DNA of 15,074 nt from Oscillospiraceae bacterium (GTDB lineage Bacteria > Bacillota > Clostridia > Oscillospirales > Ruminococcaceae), in the NCBI GenBank assembly GCA_900768675.1, contig CAAGDT010000229.1, positions 1 to 15,074 on the forward strand. The letters run 5' to 3'. Shown here piece by piece: positions 1 to 6,702 of the stretch. The translations under genes were made by a program, and so were the position numbers. Each line of letters begins with the position of its first letter. Within the stretch, counting starts at the first letter, position 1. Under the pieces are notes generated by a model. The model ran no database searches. It had not been told where the DNA came from and worked only from the letters and a program-made list of their open reading frames with translations.

Positions 1-59
1 GAAAATATGCAAGGGGGCGTGCGGCAAAGGCGGCAGCCGTTAATTGTGCGGTGTTGCCC

Positions 60-965
60 TTACTCCGCCGTAAAGCTGATTGTAACATAGCTGCTGACGG
101 TTTCAATGCTGCTGTAATCTCCGTTTCCGGTTTTGTAGAACTGAATATCGTAGCGGTTTTTTGTATCGGAATCAACGTCAAGTTTGAAGCTTCCCCCGCT
201 TGGGGTTATGCCGTAGGTATCAAGGAAAATCTTATTTATCTCCAGCTTGTCGGGCTGCCAGCTAAGGGTAATTGTTCCCTTGCCCTGACCCGAAAGAATA
301 TAGTTGAAGCCGTCATAGTTATCTGTGGTGCTTTCAGCAAAGCGGCCGGTCCAGGTGGTTGCCGTTTCGCTTTTATTCGTAAAGGCGAAAAGCCTGCCAA
401 GCTTGAAATTGCCCGTATTTTTGTATGAAGCGCTGTCCGGCTCTGCGACAGCCTCTATTTTTACCTTGTCCACAAAGCCCGCCGGTACGGTAACTGCGTA
501 TGTGTTTACGCTTTTTTTCCTGCCCGCAATGGTCTGACCTGTAATACTGCATACGCCGTCTGTGAAAGAGTAGGAGTTGCCGCCGCTTGTAACAGTAAGA
601 CCTGTTAAGTCAACGCCGTCTGCATTTACAAGGGTAAGTGTAAAGGTATAATTTATATCGTTATCGTTGAATTTCGAGGGGTTGTTGTGAACGTAGTTGC
701 AGATGTCAATACTAAAGGTAACTGTTGGGGCGTTTTCGGGGAAAACGATATTTTTAACCGAGTAGGAGCTTTCGCTGCTTGCAGTAAGATTAAGGTAATT
801 CGAGGAAAAGGGAGTTCCCTTTAAGCCCTGGGTTGAAACTACCCGCTTAACGCTGTTGAGGTTTGTGTACGCAGCAAAGGAAGCAAACCCAAGCAGCAGG
901 GCTGACAGTACGACAATCAGAAATACTGCCCATACATTTATTCTTTTTTTATTTCCGATTTTCAT
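60..965 (-). CDS. Exported or membrane-anchored beta-rich protein, third of a three-gene set
   Basis: The 301-residue protein has a basic N-terminus (MKIGNKKR), one hydrophobic helix (about 11-33) and SFAAYTNLNSVKR, a weaker relative of the SipW signal motif without Trp. The rest is Ser/Thr/Asn-rich and beta-strand-rich (for example YTFTLTLVNADG, GTITLSWQPDK, SYVTISFTAE at the end). There is no sorting signal. It may be cleaved or stay anchored; the changed motif leaves this open. GGTGATG lies just before the ATG. The 59 bases after the stop hold no clear terminator, so the transcript may continue beyond the window edge. Confidence 0.8.
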   Translation of the reverse strand: MKIGNKKRINVWAVFLIVVLSALLLGFASFAAYTNLNSVKRVVSTQGLKGTPFSSNYLNLTASSESSYSVKNIVFPENAPTVTFSIDICNYVHNNPSKFNDNDINYTFTLTLVNADGVDLTGLTVTSGGNSYSFTDGVCSITGQTIAGRKKSVNTYAVTVPAGFVDKVKIEAVAEPDSASYKNTGNFKLGRLFAFTNKSETATTWTGRFAESTTDNYDGFNYILSGQGKGTITLSWQPDKLEINKIFLDTYGITPSGGSFKLDVDSDTKNRYDIQFYKTGNGDYSSIETVSSYVTISFTAE

Positions 966-991
966 AACATCACCGCTTTTTGCTTATATGC

Positions 992-1678
992 TCAGGACAT
1001 TCCCGCCGTTATATACACCATATCCGTTTCCTTATCGTTCTTTACATCCTCAGTCCAGCTTACTCGCAGTATATAGTAATCCACGAAGCCCGCACCAACC
1101 AGATTAGATGGCGTTATTGCAGGCTTTGACTGCCAGTAAAGCGGCTCGGCGTTTTTCTGCACCTCGCTGTAATTACCGTAGGATTTTTCGTGATATACTG
1201 TATTTGCTATTGAAGCACCCGGCTCCTGATTAAGATAACCTCCGTTCAGCAGGGAGCTCTTTGTGTAATAATAATTGTTGCCGCTCTGGTCGGTATAAAG
1301 GACATCATAGTTAGCAGTAACTTCTCCGGTACCGACAGTGGCTTTATAGATTTCGTAGGTGAAGCCGATATTTGTGGTATGGGCAAGCTGGATTTTGTAA
1401 TCTCCCGCTGTTTCATCGGAAAAAACGCAGAACACGAAATTCTTCTCGCTTCCCGACTCAACGTCAATTCCGCCCATATCAATATACACCGAGTCCTCTT
1501 TTGCGCCTGCGCCGATAGAAAGGGCGGTAGGCGCATTTATTTTGGTTATTGTGTCAAGCCTGCGCTGATTTGTAAACCAGGCGTACACCGTAACAGACAG
1601 CGCAGCAACAGCGGCAAGGCAAGCCGCTCCGATTATAAAAGGCTTTCTGTAAGCCCCGATTTTATTTCTTTTGTTCAT
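992..1678 (-). CDS. SipW-type exported protein, second of a three-gene set
   Basis: The 228-residue protein has a basic start (MNKRNKIGAYRK), a hydrophobic helix (about 13-32) and VYAWFTNQRR, a clear SipW-cognate signal motif with cleavage expected near YA-W. The mature domain (about 190 residues) is rich in Tyr, Thr, Asn and Gly, with a single Cys in the mature part (near 84), and ends with a strand YYILRVSW followed by TDMVYITAGMS. It is probably a small surface-fibre or accessory subunit. GGGCGG precedes the ATG at a short distance. It is flanked by 11 bases to the upstream gene and 26 bases to the downstream one, so all three are co-transcribed. Confidence 0.85.
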   Translation of the reverse strand: MNKRNKIGAYRKPFIIGAACLAAVAALSVTVYAWFTNQRRLDTITKINAPTALSIGAGAKEDSVYIDMGGIDVESGSEKNFVFCVFSDETAGDYKIQLAHTTNIGFTYEIYKATVGTGEVTANYDVLYTDQSGNNYYYTKSSLLNGGYLNQEPGASIANTVYHEKSYGNYSEVQKNAEPLYWQSKPAITPSNLVGAGFVDYYILRVSWTEDVKNDKETDMVYITAGMS

Positions 1679-1689
1679 TTTACCGCCCG

Positions 1690-2682
1690 TTAAGAATTAT
1701 CAGTTGCTGCCACGTCCGCCGACAGCCGTAATTCTACATATCCCACATTTGTTCCGATAAGCTGGTCAGCCTCGTTCCATTTTGCGTTAATCAGATTGTA
1801 GTAATCGGAGTCAAAGCCCGCAGAAGCTGAGCCATTCTCCACATTAGTTACCATTTCATAGCTTACATTTCCAGAATCTCCGCTTACTGCAAAAAATCGG
1901 GAAAGATTATCGGCAGTAATCAGGGAAGTACCGTTTTCAAGAATACGCTCATAGCCCTTTGCCTTTAAAAGGCTGTCGTTTTTGGGCAGGATTATCTGGT
2001 CGGCGAATAATGGCCAGACCCAGTACAGCTCCGTTTTATAGGCGGTATTTTTTTCAGCACCGGTTATTTCCAGGTCAAAGCCCTTGTCCGTTATCTGCTC
2101 CGAGTAAATTCCCGTTCCGGCATTATATTTCCGGAAAAAGAGGATATGCCCTTTTACAAGCTTTGTTACCGCTTCCTCCGAAGAGATAATGCAGCCGCTG
2201 TTATCATCGTTTTCCTTTGCAGTTTTGTCGTACAGAACAGTATCGATATTGAACGTAAGCTTTAAATCCCCGTCTATTTTTGAAATTACATAAAAGCTGA
2301 GCTTTCCCGAGCTTCCCGGCTGTATTCCTTCATTTGTAAGATTGCCGAAATTGTCGGTTTCGCTTATCTGCCATTTTATCTCGGGTTTTCCCTCGCCTGT
2401 GGCTTTAAGAAGGGTTAGTGGATTTCCTGCCTCGTCCATTATGTCGGAAGGCGTATAGCCCTCGTTTACCGAAAGATAGGAGTCGAAATATCCCGCCCTG
2501 TCCATAGCGCCCAGCTCAAAGACATTATCCGACGCCGTAAGCCCCATTGAGTTTCCCTCAACGGTCTTGTTGCTCGTAAACCAGCCAAGAGAAGCCGCGG
2601 AAACAAGCAGCAGTATAAGTGCGCCTGCCGTGCAGAGCATTGAAATTACAAGTTTGTTTCCCGATTTTTGTTCCACGGGCAT
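1690..2682 (-). CDS. SipW-type exported protein, first of a three-gene set
   Basis: The 330-residue protein has a basic N-terminus, one hydrophobic helix (about 11-32) and the junction LGWFTSN, a variant of the SipW-cognate AWFT motif, then a beta-rich extracytoplasmic domain. Visible features include TSNKTVEGN after the helix, WQISETDNFG and YWVWPLFADQ segments, and a final strand NVGYVELRLSAD like the last strand of camelysin-type domains. It has no LPXTG and no C-terminal anchor. I cannot name a family beyond TasA/camelysin-like. The ATG at 2682 is chosen because AAAGGAGG lies just upstream; an ATG at 2745 would add 21 residues encoded by repeat copy A and lacks a ribosome site. The next gene starts 11 bases after the stop. 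Confidence 0.85.
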   Translation of the reverse strand: MPVEQKSGNKLVISMLCTAGALILLLVSAASLGWFTSNKTVEGNSMGLTASDNVFELGAMDRAGYFDSYLSVNEGYTPSDIMDEAGNPLTLLKATGEGKPEIKWQISETDNFGNLTNEGIQPGSSGKLSFYVISKIDGDLKLTFNIDTVLYDKTAKENDDNSGCIISSEEAVTKLVKGHILFFRKYNAGTGIYSEQITDKGFDLEITGAEKNTAYKTELYWVWPLFADQIILPKNDSLLKAKGYERILENGTSLITADNLSRFFAVSGDSGNVSYEMVTNVENGSASAGFDSDYYNLINAKWNEADQLIGTNVGYVELRLSADVAATDNS

Positions 2683-2701
2683 AGCGCCTCCTTTTGTTTT
2701 T

Positions 2702-2882
2702 TGAGAGAAAATAGAGAAGTTTTTGCGGGGCTTGATTCTGAGCATTGATTACAGAACGCAGATTTCTGCAAACTCTCAGCCTTTTGGGGCTGCCGCCCCA
2801 AACCCCGCCAAGCCTTTTGGGCAAAAGGCTTGACCGAAAACCTCAGTATTTTAAGAGAGAAGAGAGAAAAAGAGATTTTAAG
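2702..2882 (-). repeat. Intergenic three-hairpin element, copy A
   Basis: This is the second copy of the element at 6499-6680. Hairpins: GCAGA-TT-TCTGC (2758-2769), TTTGGGGC-TGCC-GCCCCAAA (2783-2802), and an 11-bp stem CAAGCCTTTTG with CAAAAGGCTTG (2809-2832). GA-rich direct repeats flank it. Together with the hairpin at 2913 and the heptamer array it makes up the 317-bp gene-free spacer 2683-2999, in which I see no further gene. Its end lies 10 bases before the AGGAGG of the next gene, so a transcript starting in the heptamer array would carry the whole element in its 5' leader. Confidence 0.85.
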
Positions 2883-2912
2883 AATGTTATTGAATTACCG
2901 CATTTCAAAATC

Positions 2913-2929
2913 TATCGGCGAAGCCGATA
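2913..2929. repeat. Perfect short hairpin beside the heptamer array
   Basis: TATCGGC (2913-2919) and GCCGATA (2923-2929) form a 7-bp stem with a 3-base loop (TTC on the minus strand). It lies between the heptamer array and repeat copy A. If the array is a promoter, this is the first structure in the leader RNA. It has no U tract after it. Confidence 0.7.
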
Positions 2930-2933
2930 CCAC

Positions 2934-3003
2934 AATTATGAATTATGAATTATGAATTATCAATTATCAATTGTCAACTGTAAACTGTAAACTGTAAACT
3001 TAT
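2934..3003 (-). repeat. Degenerate heptamer tandem repeat containing stacked sigma-A promoters
   Basis: Ten 7-bp units run without a break: AATTATG x3, AATTATC x2, AATTGTC, AACTGTA x3, then AACTTAT overlapping the stop codon of the 85-residue gene. Read on the minus strand the early units give TTTACA, TTTACA and TTGACA, and the later ones GATAAT, GATAAT and CATAAT. Three pairs each have exactly 17-bp spacing: 2986-2991/2963-2968, 2979-2984/2956-2961 and 2972-2977/2949-2954. The array therefore looks like three overlapping promoters in 7-bp steps directed at the genes at 60-2682. Heptanucleotide arrays of this kind occur in other bacteria; the promoter reading is inference from motif match. 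Confidence 0.75.
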
Positions 3004-3257
3004 TTTTTCTCTTTCTTCTTCTGCTTCTCCGCCATATATGCGTCCAGCTTCTTCTGAATTTCAATCATGTGGTTACGGCAGGCGGTAATTTCTCCCGTAT
3101 ATTTGTTGAACCACTCAACGTCAGCCTCGCTTGGCTCCTCCTGCAATAAAATCGCCTGAGTAAGGGCGGACTGGGAACGGGAGCGCTTACGCTCTATCTC
3201 CTCGATAGTCGCTCTGCACTTCTTGATTTCCTTCTTGTACTTTCTTTCCTCAAACAT
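3000..3257 (-). CDS. Small cytoplasmic coiled-coil protein, unknown function
   Basis: The 85-residue protein is highly charged and mostly helical: a first helix about 1-38, a break at the EEPSEADVEWFNKY segment (about 40-54), a second helix, and an EKQKKKEKK basic end. I do not recognise a family. There is no signal or membrane segment. The ATG at 3257, preceded by AGAGG at 7 bases, is preferred; an upstream TTG at 3287 would add ten residues and overlap the previous gene. The stop codon touches the heptamer repeat at 2934-3003. By context it is a cytoplasmic partner of the membrane protein encoded immediately upstream. An antiparallel helical hairpin is the likely shape. Confidence 0.75.
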   Translation of the reverse strand: MFEERKYKKEIKKCRATIEEIERKRSRSQSALTQAILLQEEPSEADVEWFNKYTGEITACRNHMIEIQKKLDAYMAEKQKKKEKK

Positions 3258-3276
3258 AAGATTGCCTCTCTTTCTG

Positions 3277-3711
3277 TTAATTTCCAAGCTTATCTACCGA
3301 AGCCACAATCTCCCGCACCTCGTCGTAGCCCTTGTCCAAATGGGCTGCGATGTCACGGAACGCCTGAGCTGTTTCGGTAAGCTTATCCTTCATCTGAAGG
3401 GGATATTTCACTAAGCAGTAATGTATTTCATTTATCGCCTTCTGCTGTTCGGTATAGTCCTCCACAAGAAAAACCATTGCTCTTGCGGCGCCAACGTCCG
3501 ACAGAATAAGGTTATAGTAAAGGTCGTAATCCGTCTGCTTTTCGCTGTATTTTTCAATCTCCTCTGCGGCGGCGGTAAGGTTCTTTTCGTACTGCTCGAT
3601 ATACACAAGCCTGTTGTATTTCAGCTGGTCGAAATACAGCCCCGCAAAGATAAAGGCGGCAATAATAGCGGCAATAGCAATTGTAATCGCCGTTACCATT
3701 TTGGCTTTCAT
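3277..3711 (-). CDS. Small single-pass membrane protein, unknown function
   Basis: I do not recognise this 144-residue protein. A short basic N-terminus is followed by one transmembrane helix (about 6-27). The remainder is almost wholly helical, with amphipathic stretches (for example EKNLTAAAEEIEKYSEKQ and the C-terminal AFRDIAAHLDKGYDEVREIV). The topology is probably N-in with the helical part outside, or a signal-anchor; it has no WFT motif. The ATG at 3711 has AGGA 7 bases upstream. A TTG at 3729, overlapping the previous stop as TTGA and preceded by GGAGG, is an alternative that adds six residues. The next small gene begins just after its stop. Its place between the peptidase and a small coiled-coil protein suggests an accessory subunit of the same complex. 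Confidence 0.8.
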   Translation of the reverse strand: MKAKMVTAITIAIAAIIAAFIFAGLYFDQLKYNRLVYIEQYEKNLTAAAEEIEKYSEKQTDYDLYYNLILSDVGAARAMVFLVEDYTEQQKAINEIHYCLVKYPLQMKDKLTETAQAFRDIAAHLDKGYDEVREIVASVDKLGN

Positions 3712-3725
3712 TATCTTTTCCTGAT

Positions 3726-4430
3726 TCAATTATCCTCCGCCTCCTCCTGTTCTGTTTCTTTTTTGGGTGCAGTCTGTTCTTCCCCGCTGTTTTTCTGCCG
3801 GTCGTAAAGCTTCTGCTTTTCCCTGTCGATTGCCTCACGGATAAGCCTTTGCTGTTCCTCCGATTCCTCGGCTTTTTTCGACCTACGCTGTTCTTTCGTT
3901 ACCTTTGCAATTGTTCTTACCTCGAAACCGGCAACAAAGGTAAGGAGGAGAACTACTGCCACAAAAATAAGCTTTTCTGCAGAAGCGAAGGAGCTTATCC
4001 ACCGCAGGAAGCCGATTTTTCCCTCGTATTTTCCAACAACCGCTTCTGGGGAAACCGCCCTTTCATCGGGGTACTTGTTTGCGTCCCCTTTTGTGACAAA
4101 GCCGCTTTCGGTAACGCTCAAAATTCTATGGGTATTGAGCATGCCCTTAATTTCGTCTTCCTCGGAGCGAAAGCAGATTATATCTCCCTCCTTAAGCTCC
4201 GAAGTATCGGTTTTACGGATAAGGATATAATCACCCTCACGGATTGAGGGCTCCATACTTCCGGTAACAACCCGTAAAACGCTTACCCCGAGAACCTGTG
4301 CAACCTCTCCCCGCATATTGCAGGTCATTATGTAGGCTGTCAGCGAGATAAGGGCAAGCAGGACTGCTCCCAATATAATATCGGCAGCAATTCTGAGAAT
4401 TTTAACAGCTCTTTTCCTTTGTTCACACAT
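3726..4430 (-). CDS. SipW-type (ER-type) signal peptidase I, paralogue 2
   Basis: The 234-residue protein has a transmembrane helix (about 14-35), the nucleophile box TGSMEP with S58, the NTHRI box with H101, a TKGDANKYPDE segment (113-123) carrying the Asp, a second transmembrane helix (about 153-169), and a 60-residue charged tail. The Ser-His-Asp set places it in the SipW class. Its tail has REAID then QKL, and TAPKKETE at 220-227, matching the position and sequence of the tail of paralogue 1 (TAPEKETE at 221-228). The catalytic domains have diverged more, including the box itself (GSMEPS versus DSMAPT), which suggests different substrates. The gene starts 9 bases after the coiled-coil gene. 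Its stop is followed closely by the next gene, with a possible 4-base TTGA overlap. Likely substrates are the three exported proteins at 60-2682 (inference). Confidence 0.92.
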   Translation of the reverse strand: MCEQRKRAVKILRIAADIILGAVLLALISLTAYIMTCNMRGEVAQVLGVSVLRVVTGSMEPSIREGDYILIRKTDTSELKEGDIICFRSEEDEIKGMLNTHRILSVTESGFVTKGDANKYPDERAVSPEAVVGKYEGKIGFLRWISSFASAEKLIFVAVVLLLTFVAGFEVRTIAKVTKEQRRSKKAEESEEQQRLIREAIDREKQKLYDRQKNSGEEQTAPKKETEQEEAEDN

Positions 4431-4439
4431 ATTTCATCA

Positions 4440-6458
4440 TCAATAGTTTTCTTTCTTTATACGGCGTATGATTTTTGTAATAAAGCTTACATGGTACTTT
4501 CTGAACAGCTCACGCATTTTCTTGTCGTAGGCTCTCTGGTCCCAATAGGAGCGCTTCGGGGGCATTTCCTTCGGCATAACGTAAACCTTCTTGCGCTTCT
4601 TGCCGAATACACGCTTACAGAACCGCTTCAGCTTAAGATAATATGTGGGAGCGTACTTTTCGTAAAGCTTCTGCATTTCTGCCTGCCGCTCCTTTTCAAG
4701 CTCAGCCTGCCGTCTTGCTTCTGCCTCTGCTGCTATACGCTCGATAAGCATAGGATTGTCGGAGTCGCCCTCTCTGATAACCTTTCCGTCATGTCGGATA
4801 AGGGAAACTAAGCGGCGTATTCCTCTGACTGCCATATAAAAGGGATTTCTCGAATACTCCCTGTAAATCTCCTTGAAGCTCTTTCTTTCAAGCTCTGCAC
4901 GCATACCCTTAAGCTTCTGGGCACGGATAGTCTCTCTTTCCTCCCGCTCTTTTTGCAGCCGTTCTTTCTCCGCCTGTTCTGCTGCACGGATAGCTTCAAT
5001 TCGTCTGCGCTCCTCCTCGATTTCCTTGCTTAGCTCGTCGTTTTCGGCTTCGATTCTTGCTCTTTCCTCGGCTTCCGCCTTTTCACGCTCTATGCGCTCC
5101 TTTTCAAGCCGCTCTCTTTCCTCGGCTTCACGCTTCTCACGCTCGATTCTTTCCTTTTCAAGCCGTTCTCTTTCAAGCCGCTCTTCCTCTTCCCGCAGAG
5201 CCTTTTCTTCTGCAAGCCTGCGCTCTTCCTCAAGCCGCCTTTGCTCCTCAAGTCTGCGCTGTTCCTCTTCAAGCCGCTTTCTTTCTCTTTCCTCGGCTTC
5301 AAGCCGCTTTTGCTCCTCGGCTAAGTAGTAGTCGGTTTCTATTTTTATTATCTTGTCGATTTCCTCGGCAAGCTTATCGCTGTCCTTTGGCAGTTCAAGG
5401 GTATAGGAATACTCCTCGCCGCCCCTTACCCGCTTTTCTCCTGCAAAAGCAAGGTTATAGTCGTCTGTATCTGCCCCGTCCAGCTTTCGCAGAATCCTTG
5501 GTGCGGCTGCCTTTGAGGTTCTCTCCTTAAGGATTTCCGCCTGTCGGTCGTTATCCTGGGTAAATGAGCGGAAAAGCAGGAGGTTAAGGGCGGAAATATC
5601 GTAAAGGTTCTCGATATAGTCCTGCTCAGGCTTCTGCGCCGTATCTGAAACGCTTATCTCGTAGCCAACCTTATCGTAGCCCTCGATGAACTGCCACAAG
5701 ACAAGGCACGCCTTAAGGTCCACGTTTTTCATAATTGCGTTGGTACGCATAACAGGCGGGCGGATATAGTTTGCGCCCATCTGCTGACAGAAGGGAGAAG
5801 CCTTGAAGCTTTCAACGGTTTTTCGTATCTTCTCTACCCTGTCCCACATGGTTGAGCCGTTATTATCCGTTGCTTCAAGGGAGTCAACCGTTTCTATCTT
5901 AAGGCTCAGCTTCATTTTATTACCGCCGCCTGCGTCAAGGTTTGCGTTATACTCCATAGCGAAGACCTCTTCGCTTGCGGAGGCGGCTTTAAGCTTTTCA
6001 TAGCGCTTGTTTACAAATATGTAAAGCCTGTCGATAAGGGTATTTACGAATTTGTTTTCATAGGTTAAGAGGCTTTCCTCTTTATGAACGTTCAGCACCT
6101 TTGAGGGGGTAATTTTTCCCGTAACCGGGTCAACGCTCTGTATAAGGACGGTATGCTGGGCAAGGTGCTTTATTGAGTCAACGGTTATTTTCTTGGACAG
6201 GGCAATCGGCACGACTTCCTCAACGTTGACGATAGTCTTACGGGGATTTCGCATAACGTTGTCGATATACACAAGTCCTGTTTCGATAGCTTCAACCCAG
6301 CTGGGGTCAATATCCTTCTCCATAACCTTTCGGTTAAGGGCAATTGTACTGCGGCTATGAGAAAGCATTGAGCGCATACTGCCGTAGGTTTTATCGCCGC
6401 CGAACTGACCGAGGAAATTCTTGAATTTATTAAACCACTCGCTGTAAAAGCTGCCCAA
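4440..6458 (-). CDS. DUF2357 (McrC-like)-related coiled-coil protein lacking an evident nuclease domain
   Basis: The 672-residue protein is likely the partner of the McrB-like motor. The N-terminal ~370 residues are globular, and the helix around TYENKFVNTLIDRL (132-145) resembles the ENRFV helix of DUF2357/McrC-type proteins. Residues about 380-528 form an almost uninterrupted Glu/Arg/Lys-rich coiled coil or single alpha-helix, with an 18-residue tandem duplication at 431-466. The last ~145 residues are basic and Tyr-rich, with no PD-(D/E)XK pattern that I can find, although McrC partners normally end in such a nuclease. No membrane segment is visible. Two TTG starts are possible: 6458 is preferred because AAAGGCGGTGAT lies just upstream, while 6497 lacks a ribosome site and sits at the edge of repeat copy B. 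The signal peptidase gene starts 9 bases after the stop. Coding call certain; the DUF2357 link is moderate. Confidence 0.7.
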   Translation of the reverse strand: MGSFYSEWFNKFKNFLGQFGGDKTYGSMRSMLSHSRSTIALNRKVMEKDIDPSWVEAIETGLVYIDNVMRNPRKTIVNVEEVVPIALSKKITVDSIKHLAQHTVLIQSVDPVTGKITPSKVLNVHKEESLLTYENKFVNTLIDRLYIFVNKRYEKLKAASASEEVFAMEYNANLDAGGGNKMKLSLKIETVDSLEATDNNGSTMWDRVEKIRKTVESFKASPFCQQMGANYIRPPVMRTNAIMKNVDLKACLVLWQFIEGYDKVGYEISVSDTAQKPEQDYIENLYDISALNLLLFRSFTQDNDRQAEILKERTSKAAAPRILRKLDGADTDDYNLAFAGEKRVRGGEEYSYTLELPKDSDKLAEEIDKIIKIETDYYLAEEQKRLEAEERERKRLEEEQRRLEEQRRLEEERRLAEEKALREEEERLERERLEKERIEREKREAEERERLEKERIEREKAEAEERARIEAENDELSKEIEEERRRIEAIRAAEQAEKERLQKEREERETIRAQKLKGMRAELERKSFKEIYREYSRNPFYMAVRGIRRLVSLIRHDGKVIREGDSDNPMLIERIAAEAEARRQAELEKERQAEMQKLYEKYAPTYYLKLKRFCKRVFGKKRKKVYVMPKEMPPKRSYWDQRAYDKKMRELFRKYHVSFITKIIRRIKKENY
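5061..5168 (-). repeat. 54-bp tandem duplication inside the coiled coil
   Basis: Positions 5115-5168 and 5061-5114 encode two successive 18-residue blocks that differ at one residue (R versus A after the shared ERLEKERIEREK). The DNA copies differ mainly at synonymous positions, so the duplication is not very recent. It shows how the rod has been lengthened. Confidence 0.8.
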
Positions 6459-6498
6459 CTTCTCATCACCGCCTTTCTTTTGTGTAGATTTCCTCAAA

Positions 6499-6680
6499 TG
6501 AGAGAAAAGAGAGAGTTTTTGTAAGGCTTAATTCAAAAGCCTTGTTTACAGAGCGCAGATTTCTGCTGATTTCAGCCTTTTGGGGCTGCCGCCCCAAACC
6601 CTGCCAAGCCTTTTGAAAAAGGCTTGACCGAAAACCTTCAATATTTTTTGAGAGAGAAAAGAGAATAGAGAGGGTTTAAG
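6499..6680 (-). repeat. Intergenic three-hairpin element, copy B
   Basis: This copy aligns over its whole length with 2702-2882. It contains hairpins GCAGA-TT-TCTGC (6555-6566), TTTGGGGC-TGCC-GCCCCAAA (6579-6598) and a 10-bp stem CAAGCCTTTT with AAAAGGCTTG (6605-6626). GA-rich tracts flank both ends as direct repeats (6499-6515 and about 6649-6673). It fills the 244-bp spacer between the AAA+ gene and the DUF2357-like gene and ends about 40 bases before the latter's start. No coding sequence is visible. I saw no good promoter or U-tract terminator in it. Confidence 0.85.
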
Positions 6681-6702
6681 ATATAGAACAGATATTTTTG
6701 CT

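Noticed and set aside
51..428. + strand open frame opposite the 3' part of the gene at 60-965
   Set aside because: No ribosome site, and it overlaps a well-supported exported-protein gene in operon context on the other strand.
2702..2882. Intrinsic terminators within the intergenic element
   Set aside because: Neither GC-rich hairpin is followed by a U tract on either strand, so terminator activity is not supported.
2934..3003. CRISPR array
   Set aside because: Units are 7 bp with no spacers, and no cas gene is present; it is a simple tandem array.
4873..5328. Long + strand open frame encoding a Ser-rich protein
   Set aside because: It is the antisense shadow of the Glu/Arg-rich coiled coil; it has no ribosome site and its composition follows from the GAG/GAA codons on the other strand.
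2702..6680. MITE or insertion sequence flanking the 4-kb block as a composite transposon
   Set aside because: The copies are direct repeats with GA-rich direct, not inverted, ends, and no transposase is present; no target duplication could be identified.
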